A stretch of DNA of 64,000 nt from Dyadobacter sandarakinus. GTDB lineage: Bacteria; Bacteroidota; Bacteroidia; Cytophagales; Spirosomataceae. The stretch spans positions 2,296,001-2,360,000 of the forward strand of contig NZ_CP056775.1 in NCBI RefSeq assembly GCF_016894445.1, read 5' to 3'. Shown here in pieces: positions 1 to 8,917 of the stretch (its first letter is position 1; the number at the start of each line of letters is the position of its first letter). The notes beneath the pieces were generated by a model. That model ran no database searches. It was not told where the DNA came from and was given only the letters and a program-made list of their open reading frames with translations. The position numbers and the translations under genes were made by a program.

Positions 1-2
1 TC

Positions 3-1061
3 CTGTACGAACATGCCCTGAGCGGCCGCTATGATCCTTCCAAAAACCTGCTCGACAGCCTGCAGCGGCTGCGCAAAGCTCCGCTCACTTCCCAGCGGGT
101 ACTCTGGGCGAGCAGGTTTGGTGAATATGCCGATTACAAAGTGCAGGAAATCAAATATACTAATCCGGCAAGAACCAACTCTTTACCGGTAAAGCTCATG
201 GCATCGCTGATCAGGGATTATTCCCCGGGATTGTCACCGTCCGATCGCAGCTTCCTGGACGAAGTGAACCTCAAAGGTGTGACTGAAAAAACAGCATTGG
301 ACAACCTGAACAAACTGTTTGCAAAAAATGAAACTACCCTGAACCTCCTCTTCAACTATGAACGGGAAGCGCGGATTTATGGTGAATTGTTTGAAGGTCC
401 CGGCGCTGAATTTCTGAAAGCGCGGTATTTGGCAAGAAATCTGTACAAGTTCAGCTACCGGCAGCAATCGTTGTTGAATCGGCACGTACAGGGAAGGAAT
501 GCGGTTCCGGCATTCAGGGAGTCACTGGACGAACTGGTGAAGCTTGAACTGAAAGACAGTGCCGATATCCGGAAAATGGTCGAGTTCCGTGACGTAAAAA
601 CAACCCCTACCGAAGTACTTCCTGACTATTATCTCACAGCCTCGCGCGACCGGGGCACAAGCTGGCTCAACGGCATTCTCGACCAGTACAAAGGCCGCCC
701 GGTATACATCAGCAAGTGGAACCTTGAAGACGCGAAAAGCCGCTCGGAAATGGAGTTTATTCCAGCTTTGCAGGCATCGGTAGCGGAGGATGCGGTGTTC
801 GTGTTTGTGCACCTGGCAGGAGAAGAATACGAGGTTTCCGAAGCATTGATCCGCCAGTACATCGTGCGGCACAAGCTGCGCGGCATTCACATGATCCTGA
901 ACGCCCAGCAAAGTATGGATCTGCTTTTCAGGCTGAACCCGCTGGACTATGCCACTTTTGCACTCGTGCGCCGTAGCGGAAAGTTCGCTGAGAAAAACGC
1001 TTCCCCTCCGAGTGCCCTTGAAAAAACAGTCAGTCAGATCAATGATGCTGCGCGTAAGTAA
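3..1061 (+). CDS. TlpA-like thioredoxin-fold protein, redox-inactive, 5' end missing
   Basis: The reading frame is open from the first bases of the window, so the N terminus lies outside; the GTG at 141 is an internal codon, not a start. The C-terminal part follows a TlpA/AhpC-like fold: a GRPVYISKW strand, a helix ending in RSEM, a VFVFVHLAG strand, and a final TFALVRRSGKF strand pair. In ordinary TlpA proteins the helix begins with W-x-x-W-C-x-x-C; here the two cysteine positions read D and S (DAKS, 729-740), and the usual cis-proline before the third strand is alanine (YATFALV). The upstream half is helical, as in Bacteroidota TlpA proteins that carry an N-terminal extension. I infer a periplasmic, non-redox member of the family. 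The fold call is reasonably sure; the function is unknown. Confidence 0.6.
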   Translation: MYEHALSGRYDPSKNLLDSLQRLRKAPLTSQRVLWASRFGEYADYKVQEIKYTNPARTNSLPVKLMASLIRDYSPGLSPSDRSFLDEVNLKGVTEKTALDNLNKLFAKNETTLNLLFNYEREARIYGELFEGPGAEFLKARYLARNLYKFSYRQQSLLNRHVQGRNAVPAFRESLDELVKLELKDSADIRKMVEFRDVKTTPTEVLPDYYLTASRDRGTSWLNGILDQYKGRPVYISKWNLEDAKSRSEMEFIPALQASVAEDAVFVFVHLAGEEYEVSEALIRQYIVRHKLRGIHMILNAQQSMDLLFRLNPLDYATFALVRRSGKFAEKNASPPSALEKTVSQINDAARK

Positions 1062-1173
1062 CTTTTCTGCAGCTTTTTTTACATATTAGTACAACCATTT
1101 ACCACCCCCAACAACCATATATCTTTCATAAGCGCGTTAACATTAAGTCTGTTGTCTGGAATAGGTAGTGCCC

Positions 1174-3012
1174 ATGTTTAGATATTTCCTGGTGTTCATG
1201 TTGGTATCAACCCTTGCTGCGGCACAAAATCCCGACAGCCTTGAGGTGTACAGCAGGGATAGCATACGGTACACCAATCTCAAAGCCCGGATGTCGAAAA
1301 GCAAGTTTTCGCGGGCTGTTTACCGTCTGCTTTTCAGGGATGTATACAACCAGGGGCAGGTGACGGAGGTCAAGGAAATTGAAACAAATCCCTTCACACC
1401 CTTCGAGGGGATGGTAATCCGTAAAATTTACATCCGGCAGCTCGACATACTGGGCGAATCCGTATACGACACAACCCGGGTCGGCAACAGGCTGGAAAGA
1501 TTCCTGAGTAAAAACCTGCATACCAATACCCGGGAAGGAATTATCAGGCGGTCATTCCTTCTCTTTTCGGAAGGCGACGATATCCAGGCACAGGTATTGA
1601 AAGACAATGAGCGTCTGCTGCGTGAAAACCGCACGATCGTGGATGCGCGGATTATCGTCATTCCCCGGAAAGACGTGACTTGGATGGCCGATGTGGTAGT
1701 TCTGGTGCAGGATGCCTGGTCGCTCAACTTTTCCGGGAGCTTCAATAACTTCAGCAAGTTCAGACTGGGCATTGAGGATATCAATGTGCGCGGAACCACG
1801 CATTCGCAACGTACGGGTATCCGCTGGGATAGTCGCGATACACTTCAGAAATTTCAGTTCAGGACGATTTACACGGTACCCTACATTGGTAAAACTTTCA
1901 TTACCGGACAGGCCAGCTTCATTTATGAGCGCGATATCAAGGAGCAGTCCATCCGGTTTTTCAGAAGGTTCCTGACCAACGAAACCCGGTACGCCGGTGC
2001 CGTAGAGGCAGCACATCGCAAAACGATCCAATACAAGCGGTTTCTGGATAGTACCGAGGTGCAGGTGCCGCTTTTCCCGACAGATTACAAATATTACGAT
2101 ATCTGGCTCGGGCGCGCGTTCAAGTTCCCCTTTCCCGAGAGTAGGCTCGCCCAAAATTCACGCCTGGTGGTCGCTTTACGACACAACAAATTCGTATTCA
2201 GTGAGCGCCCGCAGGTATCACCCGAGCTGAACAAGATTTACTGGAACCGGAGTGCCACACTTGCCAGCCTTGGTTTTTCAAACCGGAACTACAAGCGCGA
2301 CGTTTTGATTTACGGATTCGGACGAACTGAGGACGTACCGGTGGGTAATCTGTTTGCCATGACGGTGGGAAGGGAGAATACAGAGTTCGGGGCACGCGGA
2401 TACGGCGGCCTGCAATATGCCACGGGCCACTACCTGCCGCACAACCTGGGCTATATGTACACCCTCATCAATGTAGGCTCCTACTTCAAGGAAGGCAAAG
2501 CGCAGCAGGGCACCCTGGCCGGGCAGGTCAACTATATCAGCAATCTTATTCCGTTTGGATACAGCTTTTTCAGGCAGTTTCTGACTTTCAGGTACACACA
2601 TGGTGTCAACCGGGATCCGCTCGACTACCTTAACATCAGCGGGGAGCAGGGTATACGGGGCATTAACAGTGAGCAGCTTATCGGTACCAAGCGGCTTACG
2701 ATCGGTACTGAGACGGTGTTCTTTTCTGACAAGAGTTTACTGGGTTTCCGGATCGCCTACTTTGTATTTGCAGACATCGGGCTGGTCAATGGGGTTCCTT
2801 CACTCTGGGATAGTCCCGTGTATCAGGGTTATGGGCTAGGGCTGCGTTTACGTAATGAAAACCTTACTTTCAATACCCTGCAGTTGCGCATCGGCTACTA
2901 TCCCAATATCCCGGGCAACCGGTCTGTGTGGCGGTTTGGGGCCGATGGAAATGTTCCACTCCGTCTTCGTGACTTCGATATCTCCGCTCCGGCAATCGTA
3001 CCGCTGCAATAA
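1174..3012 (+). CDS. BamA/TamA-like outer-membrane beta-barrel protein with N-terminal periplasmic domain
   Basis: About 612 residues. MFRYFLVFMLVSTLAAAQ is a Sec signal peptide ending in A-A-Q. Next comes a soluble region (about 60-170) with the beta-alpha-beta pattern of POTRA domains (VIRKIYIRQLDILGESVYD, then helices and VDARIIVIPRKD). The rest is a long run of amphipathic strands with many aromatic and Gly-Asn turns, as in surface antigen D15/BamA barrels. I chose ATG 1174, which starts directly with the signal peptide; GTG 1168 would add two residues. The C terminus is not the usual terminal aromatic, so this is a divergent paralogue rather than the essential BamA itself. The likely role is outer-membrane insertion or transport; the substrate is unknown. 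Confidence 0.65.
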   Translation: MFRYFLVFMLVSTLAAAQNPDSLEVYSRDSIRYTNLKARMSKSKFSRAVYRLLFRDVYNQGQVTEVKEIETNPFTPFEGMVIRKIYIRQLDILGESVYDTTRVGNRLERFLSKNLHTNTREGIIRRSFLLFSEGDDIQAQVLKDNERLLRENRTIVDARIIVIPRKDVTWMADVVVLVQDAWSLNFSGSFNNFSKFRLGIEDINVRGTTHSQRTGIRWDSRDTLQKFQFRTIYTVPYIGKTFITGQASFIYERDIKEQSIRFFRRFLTNETRYAGAVEAAHRKTIQYKRFLDSTEVQVPLFPTDYKYYDIWLGRAFKFPFPESRLAQNSRLVVALRHNKFVFSERPQVSPELNKIYWNRSATLASLGFSNRNYKRDVLIYGFGRTEDVPVGNLFAMTVGRENTEFGARGYGGLQYATGHYLPHNLGYMYTLINVGSYFKEGKAQQGTLAGQVNYISNLIPFGYSFFRQFLTFRYTHGVNRDPLDYLNISGEQGIRGINSEQLIGTKRLTIGTETVFFSDKSLLGFRIAYFVFADIGLVNGVPSLWDSPVYQGYGLGLRLRNENLTFNTLQLRIGYYPNIPGNRSVWRFGADGNVPLRLRDFDISAPAIVPLQ

Positions 3013-3118
3013 AGGGGCAAAACACCTGCAGTATTTTGATTATCGAATGTTAAATATTACAAATCTAAAAAAACAGGCGATTTGTGAGCGTTCTTCCTGC
3101 TTTTTCGAATATGTAAAT

Positions 3119-3126
3119 TAACTTTG
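3119..3126 (+). promoter_or_regulatory. Putative Bacteroidota -7 element upstream of carB
   Basis: TAACTTTG matches TAnnTTTG exactly in the 208-bp gap before carB. No convincing TTG -33 box lies 17-23 nt upstream, so support rests on the -7 box alone. The predicted leader is about 90 nt, long enough for leader control, but I see no clear attenuator. Confidence 0.35.
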
Positions 3127-3220
3127 TGGAATTTTTGGACGTACCCCTGCAAATTTCTTCAGGCTTCTCCCAAAAGTTGATAGTAGTTAATTTCCTCATA
3201 TCCACAAATTACCATTCACT

Positions 3221-6064
3221 GTGCCCAAAAATTCGAATATCAAGTCCGTTCTGATTATCGGTTCAGGTCCCATCATCATCGGTCAGGCATGCGAGTTTGA
3301 TTACTCCGGCTCACAAGCCGCCCGATCCCTGAAAGAAGAAGGTATAGAGGTTGTCCTGATCAACTCAAACCCTGCGACGATCATGACTGACCCGATCAGC
3401 GCAGATCAGGTCTATTTGCTTCCTCTTGAGAAAAAGTACATTGTTGAAGTTTTAGAAAAACATAAAGCCATGGGCAGGCCGATCGATGCGGTACTGCCGA
3501 CCATGGGCGGACAAACCGCATTGAACCTGGCCATTGACTGCGATAAGGCAGGTATCTGGAAAAAGTACAATGTCGAGATTATCGGTGTGGATATTAAAGC
3601 GATTGAAACCACCGAAGACCGCGAAAAATTCCGCCTGAAAATGCTGGAACTTGGTGTGAATGTGTGTAAAGGCCGCACCGCCAGGTCATTTTTGGAAGGA
3701 AAAGAAATTGCGCAGGAAATTGGTTTCCCGCTGGTGATCCGTCCCTCTTTCACATTGGGTGGTACTGGTGGCGGTTTTGTTGAAAAAGAAGAAGATTTTG
3801 ATAAAGCATTGAACTACGGTCTGCACGCGTCCCCGGTACACGAAGTACTGGTGGAACAAAGTGTGATGGGCTGGAAAGAATACGAGCTGGAACTGCTGCG
3901 TGACAACAACGGCAACTTCATCATCATCTGCTCCATCGAAAACTTTGACCCGATGGGTGTGCATACCGGCGATAGCATCACCGTGGCACCGGCCATGACG
4001 CTCCCGGATACCCTGTACCAGCAAATGCGCGACCTGGCCATCAAGATGATGGACGGCATTGGAAAGTTTGCGGGAGGATGTAATGTGCAGTTTTCTGTCA
4101 ATCCTGAAAATGATCATATCATTGCCATCGAGATCAACCCGCGCGTATCCCGCTCTTCGGCCCTGGCTTCGAAAGCAACGGGTTACCCGATCGCAAAAAT
4201 TGCTGCAAAAATGGCAATCGGCTATAATCTTGATGAGCTGATCAACCCGATTACCGGCAGTACTTCTGCATTTTTTGAACCTTCAATCGACTACGTTATT
4301 GTAAAGGTTCCGCGATGGAACTTTGATAAATTCAAAGGTGCTGACCGCAGCCTGGGCTTACAGATGAAATCCGTTGGTGAAGCGATGGGGATCGGACGCA
4401 ATTTCCAGGAAGCGCTGCAAAAAGCGTGTCAGTCGCTCGAAATCCGCAGAAACGGATTGGGTGCCGACGGACGTGAGCTCCGCGACCAGGAGGCGATCAA
4501 ACATAGTCTGAAAAACCCGAGCTGGGACAGGCTATTCCATATTTACGACGCATTTAAAATCGGTTTGTCCTTCAAGACCATTCAGAACCTCACGCGCATC
4601 GACGCCTGGTTCCTGCGCCAGATTGAGGAGCTGATCGAGCTGGAACACCAGATTGAGAAGTACGACCTGGAAGACCTGCCGCGTGAACTGCTCCTGACTG
4701 CAAAGCAGAAAGGTTACGCAGACCGCCAGATTGCGCATTTGCTCGGAACCAAGGAAAGCAAGGTATACGACCGTCGCAGAGCTCTGAATATTAACCGTGT
4801 GTATAAATGTGTAGATACCTGTGCAGCCGAATTTGAGGCCAAAACGCCTTACTACTACTCCACTTTCAATACTTCGCAGGACTATCCGGACAATGAATCG
4901 GTGGTGAGTGACCGCAAGAAGGTGGTGGTACTCGGCTCGGGTCCTAACCGCATTGGTCAGGGAATCGAATTTGACTACTCGTGCGTGCACGGCGTACTTG
5001 CCGCCAAGGAAGCAGGATACGAAACTATTATGGTGAACTGTAACCCTGAAACTGTTTCTACAGACCCGGATATTTCGGACAAGCTGTACTTCGAGCCCGT
5101 ATTCTGGGAGCACGTTTTTGATATCATTGAGCACGAAAAACCGGAAGGCGTCATTGTACAGCTGGGTGGACAAACAGCTCTTAAAATGGCTGAGAAGCTC
5201 GAAAAATACGGTATCAAGATCATCGGTACCAGCTACCACTCGCTCGACTGGGCCGAAGACCGCGGCCGGTTCTCGTCGCTGCTGGAAGACCTCAATATTC
5301 CTTTCCCGAAATTCGGCACGGTGCGTACTTCCGATGCGGCGGTTGAACTTTCGAGGTCACTGGGCTTCCCGCTGCTGGTTCGTCCGAGCTATGTACTGGG
5401 CGGACAGAGCATGAAGATCGTGATCAACGAAAAAGAGCTGGAACAGCATGTAGTGAAGATCCTGCACGATATTCCCGACAACAACATCCTGCTGGATCAC
5501 TTCCTGGAAGGAGCACTGGAAGCAGAAGCTGACGCGATCTGCGACGGGGAAGATGCATATATCATCGGCGTAATGGAGCACATTGAGCCGGCTGGTATCC
5601 ACTCCGGCGACTCGCATGCAACATTGCCACCTTTCGATCTCTCGGAAGACGAAATCAGGCAGATTGAGGAGCATACCCGCAAAATTGCGCTGGCCATGAA
5701 CGTGAAAGGTTTGATCAACGTACAGTTTGCGATCAAAAATGGAGTTGTATTCGTAATTGAGGCCAACCCGCGAGCTTCCCGGACGGTTCCTTTTATCTGC
5801 AAGGCTTACAAAGAACCTTACGTAAATTATGCGACCAAGCTGATGCTGGGTGACAAGAAGGTAAGTGACTTTGATTTCAAACCATACAAAAAAGGCTGGG
5901 CCATTAAAATCCCTGTGTTCTCTTTCAATAAATTCCCGAACGTGAACAAGGAACTCGGCCCCGAAATGAAGTCCACAGGCGAAGGTATTTACTTCATCGA
6001 CAGCCTGGAAGACGAATTCTTTCAGAAAGTTTATGGAGAGCGGAACCTGTACCTGAGCCGGTAG
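3221..6064 (+). CDS. carB: Carbamoyl-phosphate synthase large subunit, short form
   Basis: 947 residues. It makes carbamoyl phosphate from bicarbonate, ammonia (supplied by CarA) and two ATP, feeding pyrimidine and arginine synthesis in the cytoplasm. Two homologous ATP-grasp halves are evident: the first starts [21 protein letters not shown], the second [20 protein letters not shown] near residue 570, each followed by EINPR or EANPR metal-site motifs. The start is GTG 3221, directly before the conserved [10 protein letters not shown] strand. The protein stops right after the second half ([11 protein letters not shown]), where E. coli CarB (about 1073 residues) continues into the MGS-like allosteric domain; that domain is absent. 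CarA is not in the window. A strong terminator follows 20 bp downstream. Confidence 0.97.
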   Translation: MPKNSNIKSVLIIGSGPIIIGQACEFDYSGSQAARSLKEEGIEVVLINSNPATIMTDPISADQVYLLPLEKKYIVEVLEKHKAMGRPIDAVLPTMGGQTALNLAIDCDKAGIWKKYNVEIIGVDIKAIETTEDREKFRLKMLELGVNVCKGRTARSFLEGKEIAQEIGFPLVIRPSFTLGGTGGGFVEKEEDFDKALNYGLHASPVHEVLVEQSVMGWKEYELELLRDNNGNFIIICSIENFDPMGVHTGDSITVAPAMTLPDTLYQQMRDLAIKMMDGIGKFAGGCNVQFSVNPENDHIIAIEINPRVSRSSALASKATGYPIAKIAAKMAIGYNLDELINPITGSTSAFFEPSIDYVIVKVPRWNFDKFKGADRSLGLQMKSVGEAMGIGRNFQEALQKACQSLEIRRNGLGADGRELRDQEAIKHSLKNPSWDRLFHIYDAFKIGLSFKTIQNLTRIDAWFLRQIEELIELEHQIEKYDLEDLPRELLLTAKQKGYADRQIAHLLGTKESKVYDRRRALNINRVYKCVDTCAAEFEAKTPYYYSTFNTSQDYPDNESVVSDRKKVVVLGSGPNRIGQGIEFDYSCVHGVLAAKEAGYETIMVNCNPETVSTDPDISDKLYFEPVFWEHVFDIIEHEKPEGVIVQLGGQTALKMAEKLEKYGIKIIGTSYHSLDWAEDRGRFSSLLEDLNIPFPKFGTVRTSDAAVELSRSLGFPLLVRPSYVLGGQSMKIVINEKELEQHVVKILHDIPDNNILLDHFLEGALEAEADAICDGEDAYIIGVMEHIEPAGIHSGDSHATLPPFDLSEDEIRQIEEHTRKIALAMNVKGLINVQFAIKNGVVFVIEANPRASRTVPFICKAYKEPYVNYATKLMLGDKKVSDFDFKPYKKGWAIKIPVFSFNKFPNVNKELGPEMKSTGEGIYFIDSLEDEFFQKVYGERNLYLSR

Positions 6065-6083
6065 TCCCGATACCTATCTTAAT

Positions 6084-6120
6084 AAAACAGAAAACCCGCA
6101 AAATGCGGGTTTTCTGTTTT
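6084..6120 (+). terminator. Rho-independent terminator of carB
   Basis: A perfect 16-bp inverted repeat (6084-6099 with 6105-6120) around a 5-nt loop, core ACCCGC/GCGGGT, with U-rich 3' arm. It begins 20 bp after the carB stop. Confidence 0.9.
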
Positions 6121-6197
6121 GAGGGAAATGGAAATAAAAGCTTTGTATCCGGCCAGCCTGTTTATAAAAAACAATCAGTGATTTCTTGTGGTATCAA

Positions 6198-6240
6198 AAA
6201 AAGAAGAGCCGGCATTTTTGAGATACCGGCTCTTCTTTTT
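6198..6240 (-). terminator. Terminator of the DUF4834 gene, possibly bidirectional
   Basis: A 15-bp perfect stem (6198-6212 with 6226-6240; core AAGAGCCGG) just downstream of the minus-strand gene ending at 6250. Both arms end in A/T tracts, so it can work in either direction and backs up the carB terminator. Confidence 0.8.
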
Positions 6241-6249
6241 GCTAGAAAA

Positions 6250-6504
6250 TCATTTTACCTCCTCATAATCCACATACTCGCCACCCTGGAAATTAGAGCG
6301 TCCCTGCTGGGTTTGTACATTATCGACACGCACACCCTGCCTGCCTTGCTGACGCTGCTGCTTTTGCTGCTGTGCCTTATATTGTTTTTGCTGCTCCTTG
6401 ATAATCTGACGTCCTACGAGCAAGTGAAAAACAAATCTTCTGAAAAGCGGTACAAATGCAATCAGAAGTATGAGAATGAGGAATATGTTGAATAATATTT
6501 TCAT
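6250..6504 (-). CDS. DUF4834 family small membrane protein
   Basis: 84 residues. An N-terminal hydrophobic segment (about residues 4-22, ILFNIFLILILLIAFVPLF) is followed by a short basic stretch, then a Gln-rich, charged tail (KEQQKQYKAQQQKQQRQQ) and an acidic end (DYEEVK). This is the layout of DUF4834, a family I know only from Bacteroidota; its function is not established. It is probably a single-pass inner-membrane protein with a cytoplasmic tail. It lies in the same orientation downstream of bshA with about 110 bp between, so co-transcription is possible. ATG 6504 is the start. Confidence 0.75.
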   Translation of the reverse strand: MKILFNIFLILILLIAFVPLFRRFVFHLLVGRQIIKEQQKQYKAQQQKQQRQQGRQGVRVDNVQTQQGRSNFQGGEYVDYEEVK

Positions 6505-6613
6505 GTCTGAAACTTTTTCCTGAGTGTATGACGTAAACCTACCAAAATAATCACACTAATTCCACCAAATCCACCGATGGTCCTGCACTGGGGTAAAGGT
6601 AAAAATTCCGTAC

Positions 6614-7753
6614 CTAAACAGCTACGGCTTTGCTATTCTCTACTACACGCTCGTAATAAGCTTCGTAATGCGGAACAATCTTTGCTACGTCAAACTCCTT
6701 CGCACGGGCCAATGCATTGGCCTTGAATGTAGGCAGATTGGCCTCGTCCAGGATATATGCCGCATTTTTAACCATATCATCCACATCTCCCACATCACTC
6801 AGGAAACCTGTAACGCCATGTACATTCAACTCTGGCAGGCCACCTGCATTTGAAGTAATAAGTGGCACTTCGCAAGCCATTGCTTCGAGCGCGGCCAGTC
6901 CAAAGCTCTCTGTCTCCGAGGGCATCAGGAACAGATCAGCAACTGATAATACTTCTTCAATCGCATCCAGTTTACCCAAAAACCGCACATCCGAAAGCAT
7001 GTCCAGCTCCCTGCAATAACGCTCAATACGGGCCCGCTCGGGACCATCGCCTACGAGAAGCAGCTTGCTGGGAAGTATTTTACGAAGTTTTTCAAATATC
7101 AGGACCACATCGTCAATGCGCTTCACCTTGCGGAAATTGGAAGTATGCACGACCAGTTTCTCTCCGTTGGGACAAATTGCCGTTTTAAAATGATCCTTTT
7201 TCTGGCGGTTAAACCGGTCGAGATCTATAAAGTTGGGGATCACCTCTATGTCTTTGGTGATGTTAAAATGCGCGTAGGTATCTTTTTTCAAGGAATCCGA
7301 TACGCTGGTAATTCCGTCGGACTGGTTGATACTGAATGTTACCACCGGCTCGTAGGAAGCATCCTTACCCACCAGGGTAATGTCGGTACCATGCAGCGTT
7401 GTAATTACGGGAATATGCACGCCTTGTTGTGCAAGTATCTGTTTGGCAAGGTAGGCCGACGAGGCATGCGGGATGGCATAGTGCACATGCAGGAGGTCGA
7501 GGTTAGCACTGGCAGCCACATGCACCATTTCACTGGACAGGGCCGACTCATACGGCGCATACTGGAACAACGGGTATGCCGGAATGTTAACTTCGTGATA
7601 ATAAAGGTTTTCGTTAAAGAAATCGAGCCTTTGTGGTTGAGAATACGTGATAAAATGAACCTGGTGACCGACTTTCGCGAGCGCTTTTCCAAGCTCGGTA
7701 GCCACTACCCCGCTCCCCCCGAAGGTGGGATAGCATACGATGCCTATTTTCAT
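6614..7753 (-). CDS. bshA: N-acetyl-alpha-D-glucosaminyl L-malate synthase BshA
   Basis: 379 residues, a GT4-type retaining glycosyltransferase. It joins UDP-GlcNAc to L-malate, the first step of bacillithiol synthesis. The start MKIGIVCYPTFGGSGVVATELG is the typical BshA N terminus with the glycine loop; I chose ATG 7753 over the upstream TTG 7765. The C-terminal half carries the sugar-nucleotide site SETESFGLAALEAMACEVP with the E-x7-E pair. bshB and bshC are not in the window, but a second bacillithiol-linked gene, ytxJ, lies 54 kb away at 62159. bshA is divergent from a UbiA prenyltransferase, and the intergenic region holds a 10-bp dyad that could be an operator. Confidence 0.93.
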   Translation of the reverse strand: MKIGIVCYPTFGGSGVVATELGKALAKVGHQVHFITYSQPQRLDFFNENLYYHEVNIPAYPLFQYAPYESALSSEMVHVAASANLDLLHVHYAIPHASSAYLAKQILAQQGVHIPVITTLHGTDITLVGKDASYEPVVTFSINQSDGITSVSDSLKKDTYAHFNITKDIEVIPNFIDLDRFNRQKKDHFKTAICPNGEKLVVHTSNFRKVKRIDDVVLIFEKLRKILPSKLLLVGDGPERARIERYCRELDMLSDVRFLGKLDAIEEVLSVADLFLMPSETESFGLAALEAMACEVPLITSNAGGLPELNVHGVTGFLSDVGDVDDMVKNAAYILDEANLPTFKANALARAKEFDVAKIVPHYEAYYERVVENSKAVAV

Positions 7754-7837
7754 AGTTTTATTCAAGAAAGTGAAAGTCTGACTGCAGAAAAGCTGCTCAG
7801 AGTTCAGACGTTAAGCGATTAACAACAAATAGGCGTT

Positions 7838-7891
7838 TTTTATCCCACAAAATGGATAAAGATGTCATGAATTGACGTTAATGGGATAAAA
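7838..7891. promoter_or_regulatory. Inverted repeat between divergent bshA and ubiA
   Basis: TTTTATCCCA (7838-7847) is mirrored perfectly by TGGGATAAAA (7882-7891). Between them lies a second, imperfect copy (TGGATAAA, 7853-7860) and a small GTCA/TGAC dyad (7864-7876). The position in a divergent intergenic region suggests a regulator binding site; which regulator is unknown. Confidence 0.4.
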
Positions 7892-7903
7892 TGAATAATT
7901 TTA
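7872..7903 (+). promoter_or_regulatory. Putative promoter of the UbiA-family gene
   Basis: TTG (7872-7874), a 21-nt spacer and TAATTTTA (7896-7903), 7 of 8 matches to TAnnTTTG. The downstream arm of the 7838-7891 dyad falls inside the spacer, so binding there could repress. Confidence 0.35.
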
Positions 7904-7936
7904 GTCTCCAAACCTCCATTTGCTTTTCAAACCTTC

Positions 7937-8818
7937 ATGAGTGTGTCTGCGCGACCAAAAATAGGACTGTGGGATTACGTAGCCGGTAGTGCCCGGCTTG
8001 TGCGCATCAGCAACCTGGTCATCGTCGCACTCACCCAGTACCTTACCCGCATACTCCTCATTGGTCCCCGGCACGAGTGGCGCAGGATCATCGCCGACCC
8101 CGACCTGTTTGTACTTTCGCTGTCCACCGTCTGCATTGCCGCGGCGGGATACATCATCAATGATTATTTTGATATCAAAATCGATATCGTCAACAAACCC
8201 GAGCGGGTTGTCGTGGGAAGGTATATGAAAAGACGCTGGGCCATCGGTGCGCATCAGGTCCTGAATGTGCTTGGGGCGGTACTCGGGCTGATCGTCAGTC
8301 CTTATATTTTTATTGTAAATGTGATTTCCATTACCTCGCTCTGGTTTTACTCGGCGCGCTACAAGCGTCTACCGTTTATCGGCAACTTCATTGTTTCACT
8401 GCTTACCGGGATGACGCTCCTGATCCTTACCCTGCGGTACCCCGAAAACCGGCATCTGGTATTCATCTATGCGATCTTTTCCTTTTTTATCTCCCTGGTT
8501 AGGGAAATTGTGAAAGACATGGAAGATATCCGTGGCGATGAGGCACACGGCTGCCGCACCCTGCCGATCATCTGGGGCTTGCGTCGTACCAAAACGTTCC
8601 TGTACGTGGTCATTGCGGTTTTTATCATAACCCTTTTTGTCATGGCACGTGCATTGGACAATGGTCCGCTTGTGCTGTTATTTTTCCTTTTGCTCATTCC
8701 GGTCGGCGTACTGGTGCTCAGGCTTTCCCAGGCCGATACGCGCCGTGACTTTCACCAGATCAGCGGATTGTGCAAAGTAGTTATGCTGCTGGGGCTGCTC
8801 ACAATGATCTGGGCCTGA
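7937..8818 (+). CDS. UbiA-family prenyltransferase (geranylgeranylglycerol-phosphate transferase-like)
   Basis: 293 residues with about eight hydrophobic segments. Both aspartate-rich motifs of the UbiA superfamily are present: NDYFDIKID near residue 75 and DMEDIRGDEAHG near residue 195, which bind Mg-diphosphate and position the polyprenyl donor. It is an integral inner-membrane enzyme. Bacteroidota proteins of this kind are commonly annotated as geranylgeranylglycerol-phosphate geranylgeranyltransferase, but substrate specificity cannot be read from the sequence; a quinone or heme-related acceptor is an alternative. ATG 7937 is the first good start. It is transcribed away from bshA and stands alone, with about 100 bp before the next gene. 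Confidence 0.8.
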   Translation: MSVSARPKIGLWDYVAGSARLVRISNLVIVALTQYLTRILLIGPRHEWRRIIADPDLFVLSLSTVCIAAAGYIINDYFDIKIDIVNKPERVVVGRYMKRRWAIGAHQVLNVLGAVLGLIVSPYIFIVNVISITSLWFYSARYKRLPFIGNFIVSLLTGMTLLILTLRYPENRHLVFIYAIFSFFISLVREIVKDMEDIRGDEAHGCRTLPIIWGLRRTKTFLYVVIAVFIITLFVMARALDNGPLVLLFFLLLIPVGVLVLRLSQADTRRDFHQISGLCKVVMLLGLLTMIWA

Positions 8819-8917
8819 CCTGCCATCTTTTCCTCTAAATCAATTCATCCCACACCTGCCATCACTACCGGGCCGCAGGGCGTATATTTATAGCCTAACA
8901 TTCTACTAAACAGTTAT

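Noticed and set aside
1037..1080. A GCTGC/GCAGC stem followed by seven T at the end of the first gene as a terminator
   Set aside because: The stem has only five pairs and begins inside the coding sequence; too weak to annotate.
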